DNA of 64,000 nt from Blastocatellia bacterium (GCA_035275065.1 DATENM010000068.1:1-64000); one strand, 5' to 3'; counted from the stretch's first letter, positions 24,316-32,776 are shown. Numbers and translations: made by a program. The notes: generated from the letters alone by a model not told the origin.

Positions 24316-27300
24316 CTATCTCTCCAAGGTACTGGCCTGCATCTGCATGGCTTGGAGTAGCGTAGCCTCTGCGTCCTCGCGGGCAACACTGCGAGTCCAT
24401 AGCCATCTTTCGTCTCGCTTTATAATGAAAATATCTGTATCTGTAACTGCACGAACAATGGCATCAATGTAGATGCGCTGAGTCACAGGCTGTAATAGAA
24501 TTTCTTCACATCGCGCAAGAAGCAATTCCCACTGTTCTTTTTCACTCGAAAGGATCTCTGGCAGCGATGATCCTTTCTCTTGAGTCGTAAAGACAACGGC
24601 TACCATCGGTGTATCCCGTGGGCGAATGACCCGCCATCTAAACTCACCGTTCGGCTCTAGTTCACGGTTCCATACTTGGAGAAATGCGTAAAGGTATCCT
24701 TCCAACTCCTGATGGGAATCTTGGTGAGTTGGTAGGTTGGCAATAGTACCTTGTGACGTTTGAAGCCTACTCCTTGTCCTTTGCTGCGCCGCTGAGTCAG
24801 CCCCGTTAATTAGAAGGTCGAATTTATAATCTAAGAAATCATTAACTAGGTCCCGTTCAGGCGCAGTGAACCCAAATAAGTCGAAGATTGCAGTGTTCAG
24901 TTCTTGTAAAAACTCTGCTGGAATCGCAGTAGTTAAGGAGCGAATCGAGTCAACAGCAGAAACAATTCTTTTGACAACTGCATTTTCTTCTTCAGGGATC
25001 CTCACGGGCATTAAAAGAATATCCGAAGGCACAGTCTGGTCGTACCACGCCCCCCAACTGCCTGATGTCATAAAAAGCCTGTACCGTCCTAGTGAGGACC
25101 AGAAAATGCCTAAGATCAGTTTAGCTTGCCAAGTTGGAAGAGACGGCAAGGGAACACAATAGATAGTATGTCTGAATGAGAATTCATCGTATTCGAGACG
25201 TGCGCACGCTCCATACGATGCCTTTATTCCTCTTACTACAATTAATCTCTGGTTTTGATATAGCCTTTCATCCGGCTGCCTTTTTACCCCTTTCGGAGGA
25301 TCTTCAAACCACTCTTTCCTTAGCGGCCCGTACCACCGCAATTTCTCACTTTTTAGTGGCTTCAATTCCTTCAAGGTATCACTAGGATTTTGCCCGCCAC
25401 GCTGAAAGCCATAACCAGGGCTGGCATCATCCTCTTTCAGCAAATCTTTCAATCTAACCTCAGCATCAAGAACAGCAAGCAACGCCGAATCTCGATGCGT
25501 TCCCCACCAATAGGTTTTCCATAGATAATCTCTGTTCTTCAACTCGGACTTGCGTACTATGCGTTGATCAGCATTAGTTAAAACGACCGTTCGAAGTCGC
25601 TCAGCTGCCCTTGTACGCCTTGCACTGACATAAATAAGATGTGAATCTTCTTTGTCATTGTTCTTTAACCCAAAATGGACAAAGATGAAAGGGGCTATGG
25701 ACTTATCAAAGAATAATCTTCGGACATGAACAAAATTCACGACTTCATTGATTGTTGACTCTGAAAGCCAAACCTGGCGGAACTCTTGACTGGTACTCCT
25801 CTGATTGAATATGACACTTGAGTGAACGAGTAACCCAATCACCCCAGGATCTTTTACTAGAGATAATGTTCTGTATATAAAAAGCTGTGAATAGCTTTTA
25901 TCACCGACAGTGCGTTCATATGCTTTTGCCCATCGAATAGCTTGTAATCTCCCATCATCTCGCTCTTTATCTTTCTTAATATCAGAGCCACTGCCCGCCT
26001 CAGACCACGGGGGATTCCCAACAATTATATCGAAGCTGTGTAGTTCTATATCCAAGGTACGGTCATCTGTCAGCATACGCTGCACTTCTGCACGCCCCGT
26101 GAAGACTCTGCTTTGCTCTAGCCTTCCTTGTAGTTCAACTCGTTCGCTCGGTGTAAGGCTGAAGGCATTTGAGTTAAAAAGCAGATGGTAATGATGCTCA
26201 TCTTTTGGCTGACCTTCTGCATGAATCAAATAAGGAAGTCGCTTGCTGGCAAGAATGTCAGGCGGTTTCTGGTAGTGAAGAAGAGCTAAGTATAGGCTGA
26301 AGGCAGCTACGTGTGTGGCCTCTGTGTTGATCTCTATTCCCCTAATTTGATTGCGGAGAATCTGCCTAAGCTCGTCAGGTGATGGCAAACTCCCTTCTTG
26401 CCGTTGAACGCTAAAGCGTACCATTCGCCTGAAGGCTTCTACTAAAAAGATCCCGGAGCCACATGCAGGATCGAGGACCTTAGGATTCGTGGCCAGCCGA
26501 TCCGATGTTAATGCTCTTGAAAGGACATACTCAACAAGAACACTCGGCGTGTAGTGAGTTCCTTTATCATCTTCGTTATTCTCATGATAGAACTCTTCGT
26601 AAATACTGCTGATTAGCTCAATAGGAATAATTTCAAAATCATATGCCCAGAAGAAGAGTGTTGGTTGGTCAGAGTTGCTCTCACCGAGCAGGAACCCACG
26701 AAGCAAATTGAGATGATGTTGATCAACTGCTTGCTCTTCCTCCAGATCTCGCGGGAACATATCCCCATTGAAGTCTTCTGCAAGCCTATTGAAGAGGGCA
26801 TAAGTGAAGTCCTTGTTACGAAGCACACGGTCATATCGGCGTTTTTCTAAGTCAATGGTCAGGGCAGGTTTTTCCGGCACTTCAGAGAGAATCGCTTCCC
26901 ATGCAGGGTGGCCTTTGGCCACTAGCTCGAAATACTTTGGTATCAGAACCTCACGGTCCTCTAGATAGCGAACGAAGATAGACCGTCCTATCAAGGCATG
27001 CGCGTAGCGCTTCTTAAGCGGAGAGTCCAACAAAGCCTGACGCACGGCCTTTAAGTCGTGAATCAAACGGCGATCAGCACGCTCTTCAATATTTCCAAAA
27101 TACCTTTCTTCAAACAGGCGGCCAGACTCTACCTGCTCACGTCGGAATGCATTCAGCTTTACAGCAACGTCCAATACGCTATTGGCGACCGCAAGCGGAC
27201 TAAGGCTCTGCCATTCGCCGACACTTTTCGCTGGAGGTCTGTTAAGGCTATAGACGCGGAGCTCGCCAGGTAAAGCTAGGAATAAGCATTGTGGCCTGGC

Positions 27301-27600
27301 CATGCACCACGCTTGGCGAAAAGCTTTTATTAAACCTGTGGCATCTTGCGAATCTCGGACCTCGCAAAACACAATCACAGGATCATCATTCACGAAGAAT
27401 ACCTTCTCAGCGCCAACCTTCTTTGCGAGAGAAAGCCAATCTCCTTTTTGTAACCATTCTTCCATCTCGCGGCTTCCAGGAGACGGAAATGAAACGGCCT
27501 CGAGTAATGCCCCTTTTTCATACCCAAGGCTTCGATAGGCTTCCTTAAGAAAGGAGCCGGGCGGTTCTTTTGAGAATGGTAAGAAGAACATTTGTCTCAT
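24316..27600 (-). CDS. Large N6-adenine DNA methyltransferase (type IIG/Eco57I-like), 1094 aa
   Basis: Modifies adenine in a specific DNA site. Motif I (VLDPACGSGIF, ~374) binds S-adenosylmethionine, and motif IV NPPW (~526) is the amino-methyltransferase catalytic loop. Between them lies the YTP-containing helix segment (DKGTHYTPSVLVEYVLSR) common to HsdM-like enzymes. The N-terminal ~330 residues are a helical domain of type IIG proteins. The C-terminal 400 residues hold a likely target-recognition part. No clear nuclease motif is seen at the N-terminus, so cleavage probably comes from the downstream PD-(D/E)XK gene. It is strongly AT-rich, a cargo acquisition. Confidence 0.8.
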   Translation of the reverse strand: MRQMFFLPFSKEPPGSFLKEAYRSLGYEKGALLEAVSFPSPGSREMEEWLQKGDWLSLAKKVGAEKVFFVNDDPVIVFCEVRDSQDATGLIKAFRQAWCMARPQCLFLALPGELRVYSLNRPPAKSVGEWQSLSPLAVANSVLDVAVKLNAFRREQVESGRLFEERYFGNIEERADRRLIHDLKAVRQALLDSPLKKRYAHALIGRSIFVRYLEDREVLIPKYFELVAKGHPAWEAILSEVPEKPALTIDLEKRRYDRVLRNKDFTYALFNRLAEDFNGDMFPRDLEEEQAVDQHHLNLLRGFLLGESNSDQPTLFFWAYDFEIIPIELISSIYEEFYHENNEDDKGTHYTPSVLVEYVLSRALTSDRLATNPKVLDPACGSGIFLVEAFRRMVRFSVQRQEGSLPSPDELRQILRNQIRGIEINTEATHVAAFSLYLALLHYQKPPDILASKRLPYLIHAEGQPKDEHHYHLLFNSNAFSLTPSERVELQGRLEQSRVFTGRAEVQRMLTDDRTLDIELHSFDIIVGNPPWSEAGSGSDIKKDKERDDGRLQAIRWAKAYERTVGDKSYSQLFIYRTLSLVKDPGVIGLLVHSSVIFNQRSTSQEFRQVWLSESTINEVVNFVHVRRLFFDKSIAPFIFVHFGLKNNDKEDSHLIYVSARRTRAAERLRTVVLTNADQRIVRKSELKNRDYLWKTYWWGTHRDSALLAVLDAEVRLKDLLKEDDASPGYGFQRGGQNPSDTLKELKPLKSEKLRWYGPLRKEWFEDPPKGVKRQPDERLYQNQRLIVVRGIKASYGACARLEYDEFSFRHTIYCVPLPSLPTWQAKLILGIFWSSLGRYRLFMTSGSWGAWYDQTVPSDILLMPVRIPEEENAVVKRIVSAVDSIRSLTTAIPAEFLQELNTAIFDLFGFTAPERDLVNDFLDYKFDLLINGADSAAQQRTRSRLQTSQGTIANLPTHQDSHQELEGYLYAFLQVWNRELEPNGEFRWRVIRPRDTPMVAVVFTTQEKGSSLPEILSSEKEQWELLLARCEEILLQPVTQRIYIDAIVRAVTDTDIFIIKRDERWLWTRSVAREDAEATLLQAMQMQASTLER

Positions 27601-27665
27601 TCGACGTCCGCCGCTTTCGTGTTTAAGACTAACAATCCTGTTGCTTTTGGGGTCATTACATCGCG

Positions 27666-27992
27666 CTATTGATGCTGTAGCTTACCGTGCTTACACTTCG
27701 CCGCAGGTCCATTGCCAATGCCATTGGGGTAATAGAACCCTTGCCCGCGGCAGTCCAGGCACTGGGCAATGTCAATCTGCGCCGGCGAGTTCAAGAATGC
27801 CTCGGTCGTCACGTTGGAGAGCGTCGGCCACTCGGGCTGTGTCTCGCACCAGGAGCGCGCCAGCGAGCCCTGGCTGTCGCAGCCGATGGCGAGAACCTGG
27901 AAGCCCCGCATGGCGCGGCAGGCCGACAGCTCGCGCGTGATGGTGGTCTTGCCGACGCCGCCTTTCTGATTAGCTAAGGCGATAACTTTCAT
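27666..27992 (-). CDS. Truncated ParA-like ATPase fused to a zinc-ribbon-like tail, 108 aa
   Basis: The first ~60 residues are the N-terminus of a ParA/MinD-type ATPase: NQKGGVGKTT (deviant Walker A) and LAIGCDSQGSLARSW. A normal ParA continues for ~200 residues, but here the sequence passes after ~70 residues into CLDCRGQGFYYPNGIGN...CKHGK. That is a C-x2-C...C-x-H ribbon like tails of small phage replication proteins. The rest of the ATPase fold is missing, so it cannot be a complete motor. It overlaps the upstream HTH gene by four bases. It is either a deletion fusion or a degraded gene. Confidence 0.65.
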   Translation of the reverse strand: MKVIALANQKGGVGKTTITRELSACRAMRGFQVLAIGCDSQGSLARSWCETQPEWPTLSNVTTEAFLNSPAQIDIAQCLDCRGQGFYYPNGIGNGPAAKCKHGKLQHQ

Positions 27993-28165
27993 GGCCTGGC
28001 CTCTTTTAGTTTGCGCAATTCAGCCGTCTTGATCAGCTTCTTACGCTCGTCGAGCGGGTCCTTTTCGACGGTGATTTTTCTTTCTTTGACCAGCGCCCGC
28101 AGCTTAGGCAGCGAGACGCCGAGATAGCGAGCGGCTTCGGTGAAGGTCTTTCTGTTCCCGGCCAT
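27989..28165 (-). CDS. Small helix-turn-helix protein upstream of parA, 58 aa
   Basis: A MerR/AlpA-like DNA-binding domain: FTEAARYLGVSLPKLRALVK forms the helix-turn-helix, followed by a wing (ITVEKDPLDERKKLIK). A GTG three codons upstream is an alternative start. Its stop overlaps the ATG of the ParA-like gene. A 10-bp phased repeat array lies just upstream, a likely binding site. By analogy to small ParB/CopG-like partners it may bind its own leader and form a partition or autoregulatory pair. Confidence 0.65.
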   Translation of the reverse strand: MAGNRKTFTEAARYLGVSLPKLRALVKERKITVEKDPLDERKKLIKTAELRKLKEARP

Positions 28166-28182
28166 ACGCCTCACGTGCCCCT

Positions 28183-28242
28183 GTTACTGAAAAAAACGTA
28201 AAAACAGAGAAACTCTGTGAAAACTAGTGAAACATTGTGATG
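28183..28242. promoter_or_regulatory. 10-bp phased iteron array before the HTH-ParA operon
   Basis: Five consecutive decamers end in GAAA or TAAA (ACTGAAA, CGTAAA, GAGAAA, TGTGAAA, AGTGAAA), with a sixth diverged TTGTGATG. A ten-base period places each unit on the same DNA face. It looks like an operator or centromere-like site for the adjacent HTH protein. Confidence 0.55.
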
Positions 28243-28327
28243 GGCCGATTATATATAAACCTCCTTACAAAGCAAGCAAAAACCGGGGACAAGAGGACGG
28301 CATGGGATTGTAGGATTGCTTAAATCC

Positions 28328-28369
28328 TCAAAAACAAAAAGCGGCGCAGCCCGCCAAGGCCACGCCGCT
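28328..28369 (-). terminator. Terminator of the zinc-ribbon gene
   Basis: Read leftward: stem AGCGGCG/CGCCGCT followed by a TTTTTGTTTTTG tract. It ends transcription of the reverse-strand operon arriving from 28450. Confidence 0.8.
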
Positions 28370-28449
28370 CAAGTCACAATGATAAACGATGCTTCTACTC
28401 TGTGTGGTCGGTGGGCCACGTGGACGCTGGTCGAGCGCGGCCCCGGTGA

Positions 28450-29331
28450 TCATCCCGCCAGCCGGTCGGCGTAAGTCAATCCATCCTGGCCGGGGATCAC
28501 CGCGTCGAGCGAGACGAATTTGAAGCGGTCGGCCATCTGGCGGCTCACCTTGCGCCGGTAGAACGGGACGGCGCTCTTGATGTCCGACAGGCTAAGCTCG
28601 CCTGAGAGTGCGGCGATGGCCATCTCCTGCGCGACCTCTTCGCGCAGCTCGTCGGCGACGCGCGACACCGCCCGCTCGATCATCGGCAGCAGCTCGTCGC
28701 CGGCCAGCCTTGCCTCGAATTGATGAACCGCCTTCATAGTCAGTGTGTAGCTCCGACCGCATTCGCCTCTGCAATGGTAACGCTGCTTGCACCCGTACCG
28801 CTGCATTCTGACGCCCTGCCCGCCGCAACGCGGACATGGGGGCTTCGGGTCTTTCTTTGATTGCCAAACGGTTTTACGTGGTCTAGGGCTTTTACTCCAC
28901 TGCGCGCACATCTCGCAGTGTGGCTTGCGTGGCGGTCGTTTTTTCTTTACCAGTGAAAAGCCGCCGCAGGAGGAGCTTTTACACTTATATCTTTGAATCC
29001 CATCTTTGCGTCCCTGCCGGCTGCTCGGCCCTCCGCACTTCGGGCAGGGCGGGTTTGGCCGCGGCTCGCCTGGCTTGGTGTTCGCGTTGAAGTAGCGCCC
29101 GCAGCCGCCTCGGCACTTATAGCGTCGGGTGCCGGCGTCGTCGTGGCTGTACTTCGTGCTGCGCCCGCCGCACCTGGGGCAGCTCGGGTTGTTGAGCCCC
29201 CTGGTGCGCGCGCCGAATATGCGCCCGCATTGACCCTTGCAGCGGTATTGCTGCCCGCCGCGGTAGAAGCCTCCTTTGATGCTCGGCCCCGCACACCTGG
29301 GGCAAGGCGGGTTCTGTGGTATAGTCGCCAT
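28450..29331 (-). CDS. Zinc-ribbon-array protein with sigma-factor-like C-terminal domain, 293 aa
   Basis: Four or five tandem C-x2-C ... C-x3-C ribbons (e.g. CPRCGGRSTKYSHDDAGTRR then CRGGCGRYF) fill residues 1-200; they resemble the zinc ribbon of IS1-type InsA. The last ~85 residues (LREEVAQEMAIAALSGELSL; VSLDAVIPGQDGLTYADRL) resemble sigma-70 region 2 and its SLD linker, though no -10 recognition helix is obvious. The protein may bind DNA or RNA and redirect transcription of the element. It has its own terminator downstream. No transposase catalytic domain is present. Confidence 0.6.
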   Translation of the reverse strand: MATIPQNPPCPRCAGPSIKGGFYRGGQQYRCKGQCGRIFGARTRGLNNPSCPRCGGRSTKYSHDDAGTRRYKCRGGCGRYFNANTKPGEPRPNPPCPKCGGPSSRQGRKDGIQRYKCKSSSCGGFSLVKKKRPPRKPHCEMCAQWSKSPRPRKTVWQSKKDPKPPCPRCGGQGVRMQRYGCKQRYHCRGECGRSYTLTMKAVHQFEARLAGDELLPMIERAVSRVADELREEVAQEMAIAALSGELSLSDIKSAVPFYRRKVSRQMADRFKFVSLDAVIPGQDGLTYADRLAG

Positions 29332-29531
29332 TGACGTTCATCCGTTGCGGCGGGGTGCCTCCCGCCGGTGTAAGGCTCAGGGTGTTAGCAGCACCTTGGG
29401 CCTTTCGATTTTTGGGGGCGGGCCGCTTCGACGTCGGTCCATCGCTCGCAGCCCGGCTGGTGGTCAACCTCTGCGCCGCCGGCGTCTGCTCGTGCGGCCC
29501 TGGCGTCGGTATGCGAGAAAACGGCGCGGCG

Positions 29532-30044
29532 TCATTCTTTGCCCTCTTCCCGAGTCAGCCACTCGATCTCCGACAGCGCGCGCGAAATGTCTTCCTGGCT
29601 CACATCTATTTCAGACCCATCCGGCAGGTAGAGGCCCAGGTAGGCTTCAAGGATCGCTAACGCTTGCCGCTCCGGGTCCCTGTGGCAGCGCCTGGCGTCG
29701 GCTTTGAGCGCTTCTGCCGCTTCGGTTGAAAGTGAGACGAACAGCAAGCCGCCGGTTGAATCGAGGCGCGGCAGGTCGCCTTGCGTGAGGATGAAGATGG
29801 CCGATTGCAAATCGCTCCTGTCGGCTTCCAGGCAGGCATTCATGCAATCGACCATTAGCCAGTCGAGCTTCATCTTCAGCAACGTGTCAATGATTTCAAA
29901 CCGCTCGGCGTGCCGATAAAACCGATCCTGGTTTGGCCTCGTGGCGCGGTTGTGGAGTGCGGCAAACCGCTTCACCCTCTCCTGCTGCTGGAATGGTGTC
30001 ATCGCATTGCCGCCCGGCATGTAGCGCGTGGTGAATCGGTTCAC
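29532..30044 (-). CDS. Hypothetical protein, 170 aa
   Basis: A soluble, mostly helical protein, last of three reverse-strand genes coupled by four-base overlaps. Contains a basic N-terminal section (RVKRFAALHNRATRPNQDRF) and an acidic C-terminus (DVSQEDISRALSEIEWLTRE). No known motif is seen. It is conserved in context only with its two upstream partners. Confidence 0.55.
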   Translation of the reverse strand: MNRFTTRYMPGGNAMTPFQQQERVKRFAALHNRATRPNQDRFYRHAERFEIIDTLLKMKLDWLMVDCMNACLEADRSDLQSAIFILTQGDLPRLDSTGGLLFVSLSTEAAEALKADARRCHRDPERQALAILEAYLGLYLPDGSEIDVSQEDISRALSEIEWLTREEGKE

Positions 30045-30529
30045 TGCCGCACCTCGCTTTCTACCTTTGCCCGGCGCGGCGCTTTGAATCCCTTCTCAGG
30101 TTGAAAGTAGAACAGGCTGTGCCCGCTGCCGTCTTCGTGGTTGATGTCGAACGCCGCTTGCTCTCCGGGTCGCTCCCATCGGAACGTGCCGAAGTCAGCG
30201 CCGTCCGCGCCTTCTATGCTGATCGCAAGCGGGCGGTCGAGCTTGAACGTCTGCTCGTGAGTCTTGGCGTCGGGCCGGCGCGGCGCATCCTTCGCGCGAA
30301 AGGCAAGCTCCAGGCTGGCCGCCTCGATGCTGGCCGCTCGCTTGTGATGGGTGAATCTCAGGCTTTGCGCCGTCCGCTCGTCTTCCTTCCCGGCCTGTTG
30401 ATGCCTCCTGCTTGCAAAAGCTCGATCAAAAGATATGGCGTAGATCGTGCCGCCTTTGCGGTTGGCGAAGACGAGATGAAGCGCGTCGTAATCGCACAGG
30501 TTGAAGGTCATGGCCTTTTTCTTTCTCAT
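30041..30529 (-). CDS. Hypothetical protein, 162 aa
   Basis: The middle gene of the coupled trio. Predicted beta-rich (LHLVFANRKGGTIYAISFDR; SIEGADGADFGTFRWERPGE) with a basic tail. It overlaps the following gene by four bases and is overlapped by the preceding one, so stoichiometric synthesis is likely. No enzymatic motif or family is recognised. Confidence 0.55.
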   Translation of the reverse strand: MRKKKAMTFNLCDYDALHLVFANRKGGTIYAISFDRAFASRRHQQAGKEDERTAQSLRFTHHKRAASIEAASLELAFRAKDAPRRPDAKTHEQTFKLDRPLAISIEGADGADFGTFRWERPGEQAAFDINHEDGSGHSLFYFQPEKGFKAPRRAKVESEVRQ

Positions 30530-31107
30530 TGGCGCTGGCCCCCTTCCTTCTCTGGCTGTGATAGAAGGCGCTCGGCGATCTGCGGCCAGTTCCGGCGCGC
30601 GTCGCCGGCGATGCCTGGTGACGCGTCGTTGATCAGGTCATTCATTGCGTCGGCCAGGTCGTTGTGAATCGCGACCGGCGTCTCCGGGTTTTCGAGGATC
30701 GCGATGAGGTGCTCGCCAAGCTCCATGACGTTGCGCCGGCGCTCGTCGCTCACCTTGGCGCCGCTCGCCGTTTTTGGCGATGACTCCGGGGCATCGCCGG
30801 CTGTCGGGCCGTATCTCTTCGCCCTCCATGCCTCTGTCACCCTGCCTCCGGCGCGCAGGTCGTCGAGGTAGTTTTCGAGGCTTACCGTGTGGGCTATGGA
30901 AACATTGAAGGCGGCCTTGATCAGCTCGAAGAGGGCGTCTTGCGTTGCCGCCTCTTTGGTGTTGTCGTGCAGCAGCATAAGCATGCGGATGAATTCGTCC
31001 GGCTCGTCTCTTTCGGCGAACATCGCCGCGTCTACTAGCCGCATGCATCGTTCGGACGTAAAAATGTCGAACGGCTCTTGTCCGGGTTGGTTCTCATCTG
31101 CTTTCAT
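30526..31107 (-). CDS. Hypothetical helical protein, 193 aa
   Basis: First gene of the coupled trio. AGGAG eight bases before the ATG at 31107 fixes the start. An acidic N-terminus (MKADENQPGQEPFDIF) is followed by helices (RLVDAAMFAERDEPDEFIRM; LFELIKAAFNVSIAHTVSLE). REP-like copy R6 is embedded in frame. No known domain. Confidence 0.6.
   Translation of the reverse strand: MKADENQPGQEPFDIFTSERCMRLVDAAMFAERDEPDEFIRMLMLLHDNTKEAATQDALFELIKAAFNVSIAHTVSLENYLDDLRAGGRVTEAWRAKRYGPTAGDAPESSPKTASGAKVSDERRRNVMELGEHLIAILENPETPVAIHNDLADAMNDLINDASPGIAGDARRNWPQIAERLLSQPEKEGGQRQ
30758..30784. repeat. REP-like palindrome R6 (in coding sequence, inverted)
   Basis: On the minus strand GTCATCGCC-AAAAAC-GGCGAGCGGCGCC, the same flanks as R2 in opposite orientation. 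Confidence 0.55.
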
Positions 31108-31209
31108 CAATTCATCTCCTGCGCGCCGCAAAGCGCGCGGTGATCGGGCCGGGGCTGGCGATCTTTGCGGGTCAGACAGCCTCCGGCCTTTGCCTTACTG
31201 TGAAGTCTT

Positions 31210-32217
31210 CTAATGGGCGATTGATGAACGATGAACGGTGAGCGGCGGGGCGCGCGGTGAGGCTCTCGGGTTGGCGCGCGTTCGAATGATTGCTGACCTG
31301 GTGCGCTCGCCGCTGCCGGCGATGAGGTCCCGCGCTGCTGGCCGGGCTTTGCTCGCAATAATCTTGCAATAGCAGTTGCGGGCAATCCGTCGGCGTCGCT
31401 CTTTTCGGCGAGTGGATATCTGCGCCTTTGGCGCGGCGGCCTCGACGACACCGCTATTTCTGGCGATGACGGCCGCCGCGTCGCGCTCGCGCAGCTCGTC
31501 GGCTGTCTCTGACCATTCGGGGTAAGCCTGGGCAATCGGGCTCGCCAGGGCCACGGCGATGGCCCGGCGCGCGGCGTCCGCCTCCCCGACTGCGGCCAGC
31601 TCGACGGCGATCTCGTTGTGATACTGAAACCACAGATGCGGGTGAAGGCGCGCGGCCTGGCGCACGAGTGGGAACATCGCGCGCAGCTCATTGACGGCTG
31701 ACTGACTATCCCCCTCGATGCCCTTGATGACGGCAAGCTGCATCGAGGCGCCGGCGACCGCGAACGGGTCAACACTCTGGCCGGCCTTTATCGCTTCGAC
31801 GTGCAGGCGGGCGGCCTCGGCGAAGTTGCCGCGGTACTCTTCGACGGTGCCGAGGGTGAGCAGGGCGCGCGGTGCGGTCAGCGGCGCCAGCAATGAGGCC
31901 GCCGCGTCCAGTTGCCCGGCGCGGGTGTGAAGTACGGCGCGGTAGTAGGCGGCGGCGCGCTGCGCCGGTTGGAATGGGATTGATTCGAGCGCCCCGGTGA
32001 TCGCTTCCAGGGCCGTGTCGTCGCGCCGGCCGTAAGCCAGTTCGGCCAGTCTCAGCAGCCGGGCCGTGTCCTGCTCGAAGGATTGGTTAGCCGTCGCTAT
32101 TGCTGCTAAGATGCCCCGCGAAAGCTCGCGCCCGCCTGCCTTTCCAGGCAGAGCGGATACACTTCTCTCTTTGGAGCACTTCCCGACTATGAAAAAGCTG
32201 ATCGCTGTTTCGTTCAT
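31210..32217 (-). CDS. TPR-like helical repeat protein, up to 335 aa
   Basis: Residues ~40-225 are successive helix pairs with TPR-like spacing (RLLRLAELAYGRRDDTALEA; AAAYYRAVLHTRAGQLDAAA; GTVEEYRGNFAEAARLHVEA). Such scaffolds bind other proteins. The C-terminal ~80 residues are Arg-rich, low in hydrophobics and partly encoded by heptamer and REP-like DNA, so the natural end may have been lost. The listed ATG lies opposite the start of a rightward secreted-protein gene; the real start is probably 25-45 codons further in. Role unknown. Confidence 0.55.
   Translation of the reverse strand: MNETAISFFIVGKCSKERSVSALPGKAGGRELSRGILAAIATANQSFEQDTARLLRLAELAYGRRDDTALEAITGALESIPFQPAQRAAAYYRAVLHTRAGQLDAAASLLAPLTAPRALLTLGTVEEYRGNFAEAARLHVEAIKAGQSVDPFAVAGASMQLAVIKGIEGDSQSAVNELRAMFPLVRQAARLHPHLWFQYHNEIAVELAAVGEADAARRAIAVALASPIAQAYPEWSETADELRERDAAAVIARNSGVVEAAAPKAQISTRRKERRRRIARNCYCKIIASKARPAARDLIAGSGERTRSAIIRTRANPRASPRAPPLTVHRSSIAH
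31304..31327. repeat. REP-like palindrome R7
   Basis: Minus strand: CCTCATCGCCGGCAGCGGCG then AGCG, in the 3' part of the TPR-like gene. It is followed toward 31235 by GATGAAC heptamers. Confidence 0.5.
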
Positions 32218-32482
32218 CGTTCTAGCTCTGCCTGTCGCGGCGTCAATGGTTCACCTGAGCCGTGGGGCTCAAGCCTTCAACGTGGTCGCCGTCGCCGGTC
32301 ATACAAAGGTCGGCGGCGGTTCCTGCACGTGCGGTGATGCCGATTGCGTTTATGACCCCGGCGAGTGCGACGGCCAGTTGCCCGGCGCGATTCCCGCCGG
32401 CGGCGCTGGCGTTGACGGCGCCGGCGTGATGCTGGCCATGTTCGCGCTGGGCCTCGCCGCCCGCTTCCTGCTCAAGCCGTAA
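32189..32482 (+). CDS. Small exported protein with Cys cluster and C-terminal membrane segment, 97 aa
   Basis: Signal-peptide-like N-terminus (KKLIAVSFIVLALPVAASMV), then a tight cysteine cluster CTCGDADCVYDPGEC, a Gly/Ala linker and a hydrophobic C-terminal helix (GVMLAMFALGLAARFLLKP). It is probably anchored in the inner membrane with the cysteines outside. GGAG lies upstream of the ATG. It is divergent from, and overlaps the leader of, the TPR-like gene. No family is recognised. Confidence 0.6.
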   Translation: MKKLIAVSFIVLALPVAASMVHLSRGAQAFNVVAVAGHTKVGGGSCTCGDADCVYDPGECDGQLPGAIPAGGAGVDGAGVMLAMFALGLAARFLLKP

Positions 32483-32569
32483 TAACTCGCCCCTTGCTCT
32501 TGTGGCCGCTGAAGGTTGAAAGCTCGCAGCGGCCACAGGGCGCGCGCCTCCGAGAGCCGGGGCGAGGCC

Positions 32570-32773
32570 TCAGCCCCGCACGAGTAGCTTTTCGCTCTGC
32601 GCGCTGCGCGGGTGCTTGGTGCAGATGAAGCCGGCCATGTGGTCGCGCCGGGCTCGACCGTAGTCGAACCATTCCGCCGGCCCGCCGCACTCGGCGCAAC
32701 GGATGCCCAGCTCGGCGGCGGTCTTCGGCATGACGTATGGCCTCTGTGATGTGGCCTTCTTCTTCCGTGGCAT
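32570..32773 (-). CDS. Small zinc-finger protein, 67 aa
   Basis: Basic N-terminus (MPRKKKATSQRP) and a C-x2-C...C-x2-H pattern: CAECGGPAEWFDYGRARRDH and ICTKH. It probably binds one zinc and nucleic acid. It starts three bases after the stop of the preceding small gene, forming a two-gene unit leftward of the operator region. Confidence 0.6.
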   Translation of the reverse strand: MPRKKKATSQRPYVMPKTAAELGIRCAECGGPAEWFDYGRARRDHMAGFICTKHPRSAQSEKLLVRG

Positions 32774-32776
32774 TCG

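Noticed and set aside
23625..27600. BREX or DISARM system
   Set aside because: Only a methyltransferase and a PD-(D/E)XK nuclease are present; no PglZ, BrxC/L, DrmA/B or helicase is seen.
28450..29331. IS1-type transposase because of the InsA-like ribbons
   Set aside because: There is no InsB catalytic domain and there are no terminal inverted repeats, and the ribbons are repeated several times in one protein.
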